NCBI GenBank assembly: GCA_937957985.1
Contig: CALGOH010000047.1
Location: forward strand, 1-17,907
DNA length: 17,907 bases
Origin: an uncultured Verrucomicrobiae bacterium
GTDB taxonomy: Bacteria > Verrucomicrobiota > Verrucomicrobiia > Verrucomicrobiales > Akkermansiaceae
Reading direction: 5' to 3'
Made by a program: the position numbers and the translations under genes. Every line of letters starts with the position of its first letter. The stretch's first letter is position 1. The notes beneath the pieces are model-generated. The model saw only the letters and a list, made by a program, of their open reading frames with translations, was not told where the DNA came from and made no database searches. Shown here piece by piece: positions 8,967-17,044 of this stretch.

Positions 8967-11900
8967 ATGACTCCAAGATGCCTTGTCGGCTTGCTGGTCC
9001 TCGCGGGCGGCGCTCCAGCCGTCAATGCCTTCGGGACGCCGGCCACCCTGCGCGAATCGATCGTCGCGCTCATGGAAACCCACGGCGAGTCGTATCCGAA
9101 AGGAGCGTCGTTCCTCCAACGACTCGATGCCCTCGGTCCGGAGATTGCCGCAGAGGACCTCGCGGCGCTCCGCCGCGAGGCGCTGCTCGCCCACCCGGCG
9201 CTGGATGGTGACGGGATCCTGCTGTTGGAACGCGACGCGCGGGCGCGCAGCCTGCCGCAGAACTGGCAGGGCAACGAAGCGCTGCCGCGCGGGGAAGTCG
9301 CCAACCGCATCGCGATCCTCCGGGATCTCCGCGGCGAACCGCGCCTGGAGACGCTCCACCGTCCGGAACCCGGCAGGCTGATCACCGACGTCGATCTCCA
9401 TCCCGCCGCCGACCGGCTCCTGTTTTCCATGCTTGGCGAAAGGAACCGCTGGCAGGTGTTCGAGATGCGTCTCGACGGGTCGGTGCCCGAACCGCTGCCC
9501 TTGATCGACGAACCGGACGTGGACAACTACGACGCGATCTATCTTCCGGACGGCAGCATCATCTTCAGCTCGACCGCGACCTACACCGGCGTCCCGTGCG
9601 TCGGCGGCAGTTCCCACAGCTCCAACCGGAATCGCCACGAGCCCGATGCCGGAAACATCCGACGCCTGACCTTCGACCAGGAGCACAACTGGAACCCGAC
9701 GGTGCTTCCCGACGGACGGGTGATGTACCTGCGCTGGGAGTACAGCGATCTGCCCCACTCGAACTCGCGCATCCTGTTCCAGATGAATCCTGATGGAACG
9801 AACCAGGCCGAACTTTACGGCAGCAACTCCTACTTCCCGAACTCGTTCTTCTACGCGAGGCCGGTGCCGGGGCATCCCTCACGGGTGATCGGCGTGGTCG
9901 GCGGCCATCACGGTGTCGCCCGCGCCGGGCGGCTGATGGTGGTGGATCCGGAAGTCGACCGCCGCGAGGCCGAGGGCGTGATCCACGAGTTTCCCCATCG
10001 CGGGCGGACCGTCGAAGCGATCGTGAAGGACCAGTTGGTCAAGGACGTCTGGCCCCAGTTCCTGATGCCGTGGCCGCTGGATGAAAAGTACGTCCTCGTC
10101 TCGTGCAAGCCGGACCCGAAGACGGCGTGGGGCATCTATCTGGTTGATGCCTTCGACAACATGGTGCTCCTCCACGAGGTGCCGGGGAAGTCGCTGATGG
10201 AGCCGATCGTGCTGGAAAAGAGACCGCAGGCACCGGTGGTGCCCGCTCGCAGCGATGCGGCCAAAGCGGAAGCCTCGGTGCTGCTCACCGACATCTATCG
10301 CGGTCCGGGCTTGGAGGGGGTTCCGAGGGGAGCGGTGAAGAGCCTGCGGATCGTGGAGTACTACTTCGGCATGCGCGGCATGGGCGGCATGCTGGGAGCG
10401 ATCGGCATGGACGGGCCGTGGGACATCCGGCGCGTGCTCGGCACGGTGCCGGTGGAAGAGGATGGATCGGCGCACTTCACGATTCCCGCGCAGCGGCCGG
10501 TGTTCGTGCAACCCCTCGACGACAAGGGCCGGGCGATGCAGACGATGCGGAGCTGGTTTACCGGCATGCCCGGCGAGCGGATCTCATGCATCGGCTGTCA
10601 CGAGGGCATGAACCAGGCGCCGCCGTCCGCCCGGGCGATCGCCGCGACGCGCCCTCCGACCGCCATCGATCCCTCCTGGTGCGCGCCGGTGCGCGGGTTC
10701 AGCTACGTTCGCGAGGTGCAGCCGGTGCTCGACCGTCACTGCACCGGCTGCCATGCGGGTGGCGAGGATCATGCCGAGCCGTATCTCGTGGGCGACCGCC
10801 GGATCGACGACTGGAGTTCGCAGATCTCCGGCAACGCACGGCGCGACGGCGGCCGTTTCACCGTTTCGTATGCCGAGCTTCACCGCTACATCCGCCGGCC
10901 GGGGATCGAGAGCGACATGCGGATCCTGAGTCCGATGGACTATCATTTCAGCACCACCGAACTCGGGCGCATGCTGCGTGAGGGACATCATGGGGTGGAT
11001 CTCGACCCGGAATCCTTCGAGCGCCTCGTCACCTGGGCCGATCTCAACGCTCCTTTCCACGGGACGTGGAGGGAAATCGTCGGCGACAAGAACGTCCTGC
11101 CGAAGCTGGAGCGGGCCAACGAGCTGCGTCGTCGCTACGCCGGACCGGCGGTGGACTACGAAGCCATCCCGGAGCTTCCGCCCTACGACACCACGCCGGT
11201 CGTCAACCGGACGACCCCGATGGCGAGGGAGTCGGTGGCGATCGAGCCCGAGGAAACGCCGCGCGCGACCCGTCGATTCGACCTCGGCGGCGGCGTTTCG
11301 GTCGATCTGGTCAGGATCCCCGGCGGGCGCTTCAACGGGGAACTGCTCACTCCGTTCTGGATCGGCGCCACCGAGGTCACCAATGAGCAGTTCCGGCGGT
11401 TCCGGAGCGGCCACGACAGCCGCGACGAATCGCGCCATGGCTACCAGTTCGGCCGGCGTGGCTACGACATGAACGCCGCCCGACAGCCGGCGGTGCGCGT
11501 GTCATGGAACGAAGCGCGGGACTTCACCCGATGGTTCGGCGAGCGGCACGGTCTTCCCGCCGCGCTTCCCACCGCCACGGAGTGGGAGTGGGCCTGCCGC
11601 GCCGGGGCGACCGGTGACTTCCCCTTCGGGAGTGTGGAGACCGACTACTCGATGCACGCCAATCTCGGCGACCGACGGTTGAAGGAATTCGCCGCCTGCA
11701 CCGCCAAGGCGGGCTATCACCGTGCCGAACCGATTCCGGAACCGAACCGCTACGATGACTGGATCCCGCGCGACGACCGCGTCGACGACGGGCACCTCGT
11801 CAGCGCCGAAGTCGGAAGCTACCAGCCCAACCGCTGGGGCCTGCACGACATGATCGGCAACGCCTGGGAGTGGACGAGCGAGATCGCCGACGACGGCGGA

Positions 11901-12044
11901 CGGGTGGCCCGCGGAGGTTCGTGGTACGACCGACCGCACCGGGCGACGGTGAACGATCGCGTCGTCTATCAGTCCTACCAGCGGGTCTTCAACGTCGGCT
12001 TCCGGATTGTGGTGTCGGAAGGCCCTGCCAGTGCATCCCGTTAG
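8967..12044 (+). CDS. Hydrazine synthase alpha-like dihaem protein with C-terminal SUMF1/FGE-type domain
   Basis: A 1025-aa exported protein; signal peptide about residues 1-21 (ending APAVNA). Residues about 130-500 are a TolB/propeller-like region with YLPDGSIIFSSTATYTGVPC (Cys211), NWNPTVLPDGRVMYLRWEYS and NSYFPNSFFYARPVPGHPSR, characteristic of HzsA-related proteins. Haem sites follow: C541-I-G-C544-H545 and C592-T-G-C595-H596 in REVQPVLDRHCTGCHAG. Residues about 775-1020 are a formylglycine-generating-enzyme-like (SUMF1/EgtB/PvdO) domain: LVRIPGGRF, WIGATEVTNEQFRRF, LPTATEWEWACRAGA, GLHDMIGNAWEWTSE, RGGSWYDRP and NVGFRIV. The segment between RGGSW and GFRIV has no cysteine, so sulfatase activation is unlikely. 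The gene starts at ATG two bases after the upstream stop, without its own Shine-Dalgarno, so coupling is likely. Relatives outside anammox bacteria are uncharacterised. Confidence 0.9.
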   Translation: MTPRCLVGLLVLAGGAPAVNAFGTPATLRESIVALMETHGESYPKGASFLQRLDALGPEIAAEDLAALRREALLAHPALDGDGILLLERDARARSLPQNWQGNEALPRGEVANRIAILRDLRGEPRLETLHRPEPGRLITDVDLHPAADRLLFSMLGERNRWQVFEMRLDGSVPEPLPLIDEPDVDNYDAIYLPDGSIIFSSTATYTGVPCVGGSSHSSNRNRHEPDAGNIRRLTFDQEHNWNPTVLPDGRVMYLRWEYSDLPHSNSRILFQMNPDGTNQAELYGSNSYFPNSFFYARPVPGHPSRVIGVVGGHHGVARAGRLMVVDPEVDRREAEGVIHEFPHRGRTVEAIVKDQLVKDVWPQFLMPWPLDEKYVLVSCKPDPKTAWGIYLVDAFDNMVLLHEVPGKSLMEPIVLEKRPQAPVVPARSDAAKAEASVLLTDIYRGPGLEGVPRGAVKSLRIVEYYFGMRGMGGMLGAIGMDGPWDIRRVLGTVPVEEDGSAHFTIPAQRPVFVQPLDDKGRAMQTMRSWFTGMPGERISCIGCHEGMNQAPPSARAIAATRPPTAIDPSWCAPVRGFSYVREVQPVLDRHCTGCHAGGEDHAEPYLVGDRRIDDWSSQISGNARRDGGRFTVSYAELHRYIRRPGIESDMRILSPMDYHFSTTELGRMLREGHHGVDLDPESFERLVTWADLNAPFHGTWREIVGDKNVLPKLERANELRRRYAGPAVDYEAIPELPPYDTTPVVNRTTPMARESVAIEPEETPRATRRFDLGGGVSVDLVRIPGGRFNGELLTPFWIGATEVTNEQFRRFRSGHDSRDESRHGYQFGRRGYDMNAARQPAVRVSWNEARDFTRWFGERHGLPAALPTATEWEWACRAGATGDFPFGSVETDYSMHANLGDRRLKEFAACTAKAGYHRAEPIPEPNRYDDWIPRDDRVDDGHLVSAEVGSYQPNRWGLHDMIGNAWEWTSEIADDGGRVARGGSWYDRPHRATVNDRVVYQSYQRVFNVGFRIVVSEGPASASR

Positions 12045-12078
12045 AATCCGGGCACCGCCCCGTTGTCTCAAGAGCCTC

Positions 12079-15000
12079 ATGCTACCGGAGTTCACCGCCA
12101 GTCCGCCCTCCGCCACGGCGGAGAATCGACGCGGCAGGCCGAGCAATGGGTTCTCGTGCCTGCTGGCAGCGGTGCTGGCGGTGATGTCGGCGCCGGCCCT
12201 TGGACTCGACGGAGACGCGCATCCGCTGGAGTCCGCGAGGTGGATCTGGTTCTCGGCCGAGCCGATGCCGGCTTCGATCGAGTTTCCCGCCGGGAGTGCC
12301 TATTTCAGGGGCAGTCTGGAGGTCGGGGGGAGGGCGCCGGTCGAGTCGGCGCGGCTTTGCATCACCGCGGACAATCTGTGGCTGCTCCATGTCAACGGGC
12401 AGCCTGCCGCGGCTTGCGACATGGATCCAAGTCATTGGAGCAGGGCCCGGAGCATCGAGATCGGGAGCCTGCTGCGTCCGGGGCGCAACGTGATCGCCAT
12501 CGAGGCGCTCAACACCGTGCGGGGACCGGCGGCGGTGGCTGCGGCTCTGGAAGTCAGGATCGAGGGTGAAGACCTGCGGCGGCATCTCACCGGACAGTCC
12601 TGGAAATCCAACGACCGTCCCGAAGCCGGATGGACGAGTGCGGATTTCGATGATCGCAAGTGGCCGGCGGCGCACGTGGTCGGCGAGTTCGGAATGCCGC
12701 CCTGGGGCCGGGTCGGGGTGGCTTCCGGGGTGCTCACCCCCACCGCTCCCTCGAAGGCGGTGCTCGACCGGTTCCACGGATCCAGGGTTCGTGCCCGGCG
12801 CGGCGCGCATCCCGGTCTTTCCCCGCCGCCGGAGATCACCCCGCCACGGGACTATCCCTGGCCGGAGGCGGTCGCCTTCGTTGCCGGGGACTGCAGCCTC
12901 TACCGTCCGCCGCGGACCCTTGGCACGAGCCGGGACAGCCTGAGGGTCACGATCTTCAATCCCAACCACACCCGTGCCTATCCGGAGCACGACCTGCCCG
13001 CGCCGGTGAAGATCGGGCGCCGGCTGATGTCGCTGCGTCCGGCGAGACCGGGGGTTGCCCCGACCCTGCTTCTGGATGCAGGTGACGGGGCGATCGGGTC
13101 CCCCGCGGTTTCATACGACGGTCGCTGGATCTACTTCGCGATGGCGAGGGAGGGCGAGGCGTTCTTCCATCTCTATCGGATGCCATCGACGGGTGGAACG
13201 CCCGAGCAGCTTACCGAGGGGCCGTTTCATGACATCGATCCGTGCGAGCTTCCGGATGGCCGACTCGTTTTCTCTTCCACCCGCATCGGCTTCTTCGAGG
13301 AATACCACAGCCCGCCGTCGCGGGCACTGTTCGTCCGCGACCTCGACGGCTCGATCCACCCGCTGACTCATACCATCATCTTCGACAACGAGCCGCGGAT
13401 GCTCGCCGACGGGCGGATCCTGACGCTGCGCTCGGACAACTTCTTCGACCGTGGCAAGGTGGAGACCCGCCTGCATGCGATCCACTCCGACGGCACCCGG
13501 GGCCAGACGGCCTTCGGCCTCGAGACGGGTCCGGAATACGGTGGACGGCTGCGGTCGTTCAACGCGGGCAGTGCGGCGCCACTGGCCGACCAACGGGTGG
13601 CCTGGGTCGATGGTCGCGAGGTGCTGCTCGGGTTTCCCGGTGATCCGTCGTCGATGTGGCGGAGGATCTCGTTGACTGCCGCCGACCTCTCGGCGCTGCC
13701 CGACAAGCGGCTATTGGCGACGGTGGTCGGCACCACCGATGGCTTCGAGTGGCCGTTCAACCGGATCGCGATCATCGACCCTGATGACGCCCAGCCCGGT
13801 GCGGTGACCCTCTTCGACTCGCCCGACGGTCCGATCCATTCCCCGGTCTTCATCGGCCCGTCGCCGAAACCGCCGCAGCTTGCCGGAAAGGTCGATGTCG
13901 CGGCCACCGACCGGCCGGGTGAGACCGGCGTGTTCTACTGCCAGAATGTCCGGCTCACGCAAAACACCACCGCCGGCTGGGAACACGTGCGGGCGGTCCG
14001 GGTGCTGGCGGGAAAGGGCCTCACCTATCGCTCCTCGCACTCGTATCTCGTCCATGCAGGGAACGAAACGATCGACCTCGGCACCGTTCCACTGGCGCCG
14101 GACGGGTCGTTCGCCGTCGAGGTCCCGGCCGACACCCCGATCGCCTTTCAGGCGGTGGATGCCGAGGGTCGCTCGGAACTCAACCAGATGTCCTGGGTTT
14201 ACGTGAAACCCGGCGAGTCGCGCGGCTGCATCGGCTGTCACCAGCCGCGGCGGGACGCCTCGATGCCCGGCCTGGGGCAATCGCACGTGCAGGCCGTGCT
14301 GGCGCCGCCGCTCAAACTCACCGGTCGCGGGGATCCGCTGCGGTTCCGCGGCAACAACGCTGCGGTGACGGGCCTGATGGAACTCCAGTTCGACCGCTTC
14401 CGCGAGATCGCCGGCCTCAACCGCCATCCCGATGCCGACCGCACCGGCCCGGAGGAGGTCGCCGCCCTGATCGCCGAACTGGGTTCGGGCGATCCGGCGC
14501 GCCGGCACAGCGCCGCCCACAAGGCGGCGGTCTTCCGCGATCCGGCATGCGCTCCCGCGCTTGCCGCCTGCCTCGACGCTGATGACCGCGAGCTGAGGGT
14601 GGCGGCCGCGATGGCGCTCGCGGCCTGCGGCACCAGGGACTCGATCGATCCGCTGGTCAGGGCGTTTGCCGATCCCGATCCAGTGGTCTCCCAGGCCGCG
14701 CTCGTCGCACTCGGGAACCTGTCCGGGTTGGAACTCGCAGGTTTCGATGCCTTCGCGCCGAACGAACGCCGTGAGCAGTCGCTGGCGGAGCTTCGCCAGC
14801 GTCTCGCCGGCGTCGGAAGCACCGCGTGGCAACGGCGGCTCACAAACTCCCTCGATCCCGCCAGCCGGGACCTCGCGCGGCGCAGCGCGGTGTCGCTTGC
14901 CCACTGCGGCGACCAGGAGAGCGTGAAAGTGCTCCTCGACTACCTGCTTGCGGAGCGTTCCAACAACCCGTTTCCGGAGTGGAAGAAGAAGCATCGTGGC

Positions 15001-16203
15001 GATGGCACCCGCTTCAACGCGCGGGATGCGGTCAATCCGCGAAGCCTGCAGGAGGTGACCCGCGCCCTCGGACGCCTGGGCGGCGACGATGAAATCCCGG
15101 TGCTTGCCGAAACCGTCGCCCGCAACCTCCATCCGAAATCAGGAAACCTGTTCCTGGCGGAGGCCTGCGTCGAGGCGCTGGGCCGCATCGGGAGCAGTGC
15201 GGCCGAGCAGGCGCTCCTCGGGCTGATCCCCCAACTTCCCCCCTATCACGAGCACTGTCATTGGTACGGCGATCACGAGGCGCTCATCGCCTGCCATGCG
15301 GCACCCGTCCACGCGCGCATCGTGGAGGCGCTCGACTCGATCGGCAGCACCGCGGCCGGTCCCCATGTGCCCGCCCTGATCCGCATGGTGCCGACCGACC
15401 CCGACCGCGCTCTTTTCCCCGGCAGTGATGACGTCGAAACCCTCACCGGCCGGGTGATCCGGCGCTCGGGACGCGCCGACGAACTCATCGAGACCTGCCT
15501 GCACGTGCTGGGCGACCCGCAGGCCGGGCATGACTCCGACCTGCGCACGGCTCTCGGCGACGTGCATGAGGCATGGGCCGGAACTCCGGGTGCCGAGATC
15601 CGCGCCGCCCAGGTCCTTTCGCTCGTCGCGCGCGATCCGTCCTTCGAGTCGCGCATCCGGGCCGCCTTCGAACGCTGCCGCGCGCTGCCCAGCAGGATCG
15701 CGCGGGTCTACGACACCGGCATTCCGGTGGTGAACGAATTGCCCGTTCGCCATTGGACCTCGTTCTATCTCGCCCGCACGCTTGGCCAGATCGCCTCGGT
15801 GGAATCGGTCGCGAGCCTGCGTGGGGCGCTGGATGATTTCCCTGCGGAGGCCGCCTCCGGACGGCCCGATCCACTGGGACCCGGCGTGCACTTTCTTCAC
15901 AACGACCTCACCCCGTGCTGGCGTGCGGCGGCGGCCTGGGCTCTCGGCCGAATCGGCGATCCCTCCGCCACCCCGTCGCTGCTGGCCGTTATCGAAGACC
16001 CTGACAATGCCCTCGACACCCGCCACGCGGCAGCGGTGGCTTTAGGTCGGACCGCCAACGCTTCCTTCCTGCCCGCAATGCGGGACCTGTCGACGGAGAC
16101 TCCGGAGGTGTCCGTGCGCCACGCCTTGCTCGAATCGTGCGCGGCCGTTGCTTCGACTTCCGGGCCGATCAGTCCCTGCCGACCATTCAAAGACCGGGAG
16201 TGA
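12079..16203 (+). CDS. Second hydrazine synthase alpha-like protein: beta-sandwich, propeller, single CxxCH and HEAT repeats
   Basis: A 1374-aa exported protein. A long basic leader is followed by a hydrophobic core (CLLAAVLAVMSAPALG), with cleavage near residue 42. Residues about 50-235 form a jelly-roll like the galactose-binding domain of rhamnosidase-type enzymes: WIWFSAEP, ITADNLWLLHVNG, RPGRNVIAIEALN and PWG. Residues about 290-640 are propeller-like, including SPAVSYDGRWIYFAMA, LPDGRLVFSSTR and MLADGRILTLRSDN, as in HzsA-related proteins. One haem motif is C717-I-G-C720-H721; the second CxxCH of the relatives is absent. From about residue 791 to the end run alpha-helical HEAT/PBS-lyase repeats such as ELRVAAAMALAACG and AVSLAHCGDQESVKVL. 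The ATG at 12079 gives the shorter leader. GTG at 12031, eight bases after GGAAGG, would overlap the previous gene and is a real alternative. It is probably the third gene of the cluster. Confidence 0.88.
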   Translation: MLPEFTASPPSATAENRRGRPSNGFSCLLAAVLAVMSAPALGLDGDAHPLESARWIWFSAEPMPASIEFPAGSAYFRGSLEVGGRAPVESARLCITADNLWLLHVNGQPAAACDMDPSHWSRARSIEIGSLLRPGRNVIAIEALNTVRGPAAVAAALEVRIEGEDLRRHLTGQSWKSNDRPEAGWTSADFDDRKWPAAHVVGEFGMPPWGRVGVASGVLTPTAPSKAVLDRFHGSRVRARRGAHPGLSPPPEITPPRDYPWPEAVAFVAGDCSLYRPPRTLGTSRDSLRVTIFNPNHTRAYPEHDLPAPVKIGRRLMSLRPARPGVAPTLLLDAGDGAIGSPAVSYDGRWIYFAMAREGEAFFHLYRMPSTGGTPEQLTEGPFHDIDPCELPDGRLVFSSTRIGFFEEYHSPPSRALFVRDLDGSIHPLTHTIIFDNEPRMLADGRILTLRSDNFFDRGKVETRLHAIHSDGTRGQTAFGLETGPEYGGRLRSFNAGSAAPLADQRVAWVDGREVLLGFPGDPSSMWRRISLTAADLSALPDKRLLATVVGTTDGFEWPFNRIAIIDPDDAQPGAVTLFDSPDGPIHSPVFIGPSPKPPQLAGKVDVAATDRPGETGVFYCQNVRLTQNTTAGWEHVRAVRVLAGKGLTYRSSHSYLVHAGNETIDLGTVPLAPDGSFAVEVPADTPIAFQAVDAEGRSELNQMSWVYVKPGESRGCIGCHQPRRDASMPGLGQSHVQAVLAPPLKLTGRGDPLRFRGNNAAVTGLMELQFDRFREIAGLNRHPDADRTGPEEVAALIAELGSGDPARRHSAAHKAAVFRDPACAPALAACLDADDRELRVAAAMALAACGTRDSIDPLVRAFADPDPVVSQAALVALGNLSGLELAGFDAFAPNERREQSLAELRQRLAGVGSTAWQRRLTNSLDPASRDLARRSAVSLAHCGDQESVKVLLDYLLAERSNNPFPEWKKKHRGDGTRFNARDAVNPRSLQEVTRALGRLGGDDEIPVLAETVARNLHPKSGNLFLAEACVEALGRIGSSAAEQALLGLIPQLPPYHEHCHWYGDHEALIACHAAPVHARIVEALDSIGSTAAGPHVPALIRMVPTDPDRALFPGSDDVETLTGRVIRRSGRADELIETCLHVLGDPQAGHDSDLRTALGDVHEAWAGTPGAEIRAAQVLSLVARDPSFESRIRAAFERCRALPSRIARVYDTGIPVVNELPVRHWTSFYLARTLGQIASVESVASLRGALDDFPAEAASGRPDPLGPGVHFLHNDLTPCWRAAAAWALGRIGDPSATPSLLAVIEDPDNALDTRHAAAVALGRTANASFLPAMRDLSTETPEVSVRHALLESCAAVASTSGPISPCRPFKDRE

Positions 16204-16507
16204 GGTGCCCGTGAGCCCCGGAAGTGCAGGGGAAACGCCGCTGCCGGGCAACAGGCTGAAAACGTTCCACGGATTCACCAGCGTCGTGGTTTCACCCTGA
16301 TATCACGAATCGTGGTTTCCCGGTCCTGCCCGACCCCCCGAGGTTCACGAGAGGCCGCGGATCCGATCGGTTCCCGTTCGCGACGTTCGACGGAAGCCCA
16401 TGAGAATCACCACCTCAGAACCGGTCCGACCTGCTGCTGCCCCCGCCGTTGACCGGAGCAAGCGTTCTCGCTATCAATCGAGAAAACACGATTCGATACA
16501 ATACACT
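16204..16507. other. Non-coding stretch between the haem cluster and the cassette-like region
   Basis: About 300 bp without a convincing gene. It holds a direct repeat and a palindrome near 16284-16319, and a hairpin TTCTCG/CGAGAA at 16465-16484 with an 8-base loop. There is also a 41-codon reading frame at 16400-16525 of odd composition, which I do not call. No T-tailed terminator for the large cluster is visible. Base composition becomes less GC-rich in the last 40 bases, where the sequence (AATCGAGAAAACACGATTCG) changes character before the cassette boundary. It could hold an attI-like site or a promoter for the next gene, but neither can be shown. Confidence 0.5.
16284..16319. repeat. 10-bp direct repeat with embedded palindrome
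   Basis: The sequence tcgtggtttc occurs at 16284-16293 and again at 16310-16319. The palindrome CACGA-A-TCGTG (16304-16314) overlaps the second copy. This could be a binding site about 215 bp upstream of the next gene, or chance. Confidence 0.3.
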
Positions 16508-16508
16508 G

Positions 16509-17044
16509 TTAGCCCAAGAATTTAAGAAGCATGCAGACCGGCCCAGCCAACGCGAGAGTGCTCAGCGACGATGACTATTGGGCACTTCGAGAGCCGTTCG
16601 ACAAATATCTCCCAGACTCGGTGCCTGAAGACGAAGTCGAAGCTGACCTTGCTGTCATGCAGGCGCGATTTCGAGAGGCGATGGAAAGTCGGGGGGAGGA
16701 GGACGATGACTGGGAGTTTCCGGGGCACTATCAGCACGTCAGGGTGTTTTACGTCTACGTGAACAACCCCGAGCTATACACGCCCGAACTGACCAGTGCG
16801 ATCCGTGCTGCGATGGCCGGATTTGAGGAGCCATGGATTGGAGAGTTCGAGTGCTACAGTGTGCCTGGACGAGAAGAGGGGATGATGACGATCATGCTTT
16901 ACCAGGGGGGCGACTTCCTGTTTACGAGCGACGATGACGTCGGACAGCTCTTGCCTGCTCTCGGGCTCACAGAACAAAAATCGGGCTAACAAGTCGGAGA
17001 TGGCGACACCTTCCAGCGGCCTTGTCGCAGAGCTGATTTGGTGG
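16509..17044 (+). mobile_element. Integron-like gene cassette
   Basis: The unit runs from a GTTAGCC boundary (16508-16514, consensus GTTRRRY with one mismatch) to a GTT at 17044. Its first bases (GTTAGCCC, 16508-16515) are the exact reverse complement of GGGCTAAC (16983-16990) at the stop codon of its single gene. This matching of R' and R'' is what a cassette shows, because the two boxes form one attC site when the cassette is circular. The unit is 536 bp with one promoterless-looking gene filling it, and is visibly less GC-rich than the chromosome before it. No integron integrase is in the window, so the array could continue downstream or be an integrase-less cluster. Confidence 0.55.
16531..16989 (+). 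CDS. Hypothetical acidic protein in a cassette-like unit
   Basis: A 152-aa soluble protein from ATG, 16 bases after the cassette boundary, ending in TAA that is part of the attC-like R'' box. It has no signal peptide or membrane segment and is rich in Asp/Glu (SDDDYW, PEDEVEADLAV, GEEDDDWEF). The second half reads as alternating strand and helix (RVFYVYVNNPELYTPELT, MMTIMLYQGGDFLFTSDDD). I recognise no family. An AAGAAG just before the ATG is a weak, close Shine-Dalgarno. Base and codon use differ from the GC-rich genes to the left, in keeping with transfer. One gene per unit, unknown function and stop codon inside the recombination site are all usual for integron cassettes. Confidence 0.75.
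   Translation: MQTGPANARVLSDDDYWALREPFDKYLPDSVPEDEVEADLAVMQARFREAMESRGEEDDDWEFPGHYQHVRVFYVYVNNPELYTPELTSAIRAAMAGFEEPWIGEFECYSVPGREEGMMTIMLYQGGDFLFTSDDDVGQLLPALGLTEQKSG

Noticed and set aside
6967..8976. A 669-codon minus-strand open frame opposite the propeller-cytochrome gene
   Set aside because: It has no domain signatures and is His/Arg/Gly-rich noise. The plus strand carries two haem motifs and seven propeller repeats.
13711..15132. A 473-codon minus-strand open frame inside the HEAT-containing gene
   Set aside because: Shadow reading with Arg/Gly/Val-rich composition and no recognisable motif.
7147..16203. Reading the cluster as a true hydrazine synthase operon and the organism as anammox
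   Set aside because: No hydrazine dehydrogenase or other anammox gene is visible, the candidate haem-ligand Tyr seems absent, and HzsA-related proteins are widespread outside anammox bacteria.
16204..16330. Intrinsic terminator after the large cluster
   Set aside because: Only short GC pairings (such as CCCC/GGGG around 16215-16232) are present, without a T-run.
16400..16525. A 41-codon frame starting at ATG 16400
   Set aside because: Pro/Ala/Arg/Ser-rich, runs across the cassette boundary, and has no domain or conserved feature to support it. It remains possible but cannot be called.
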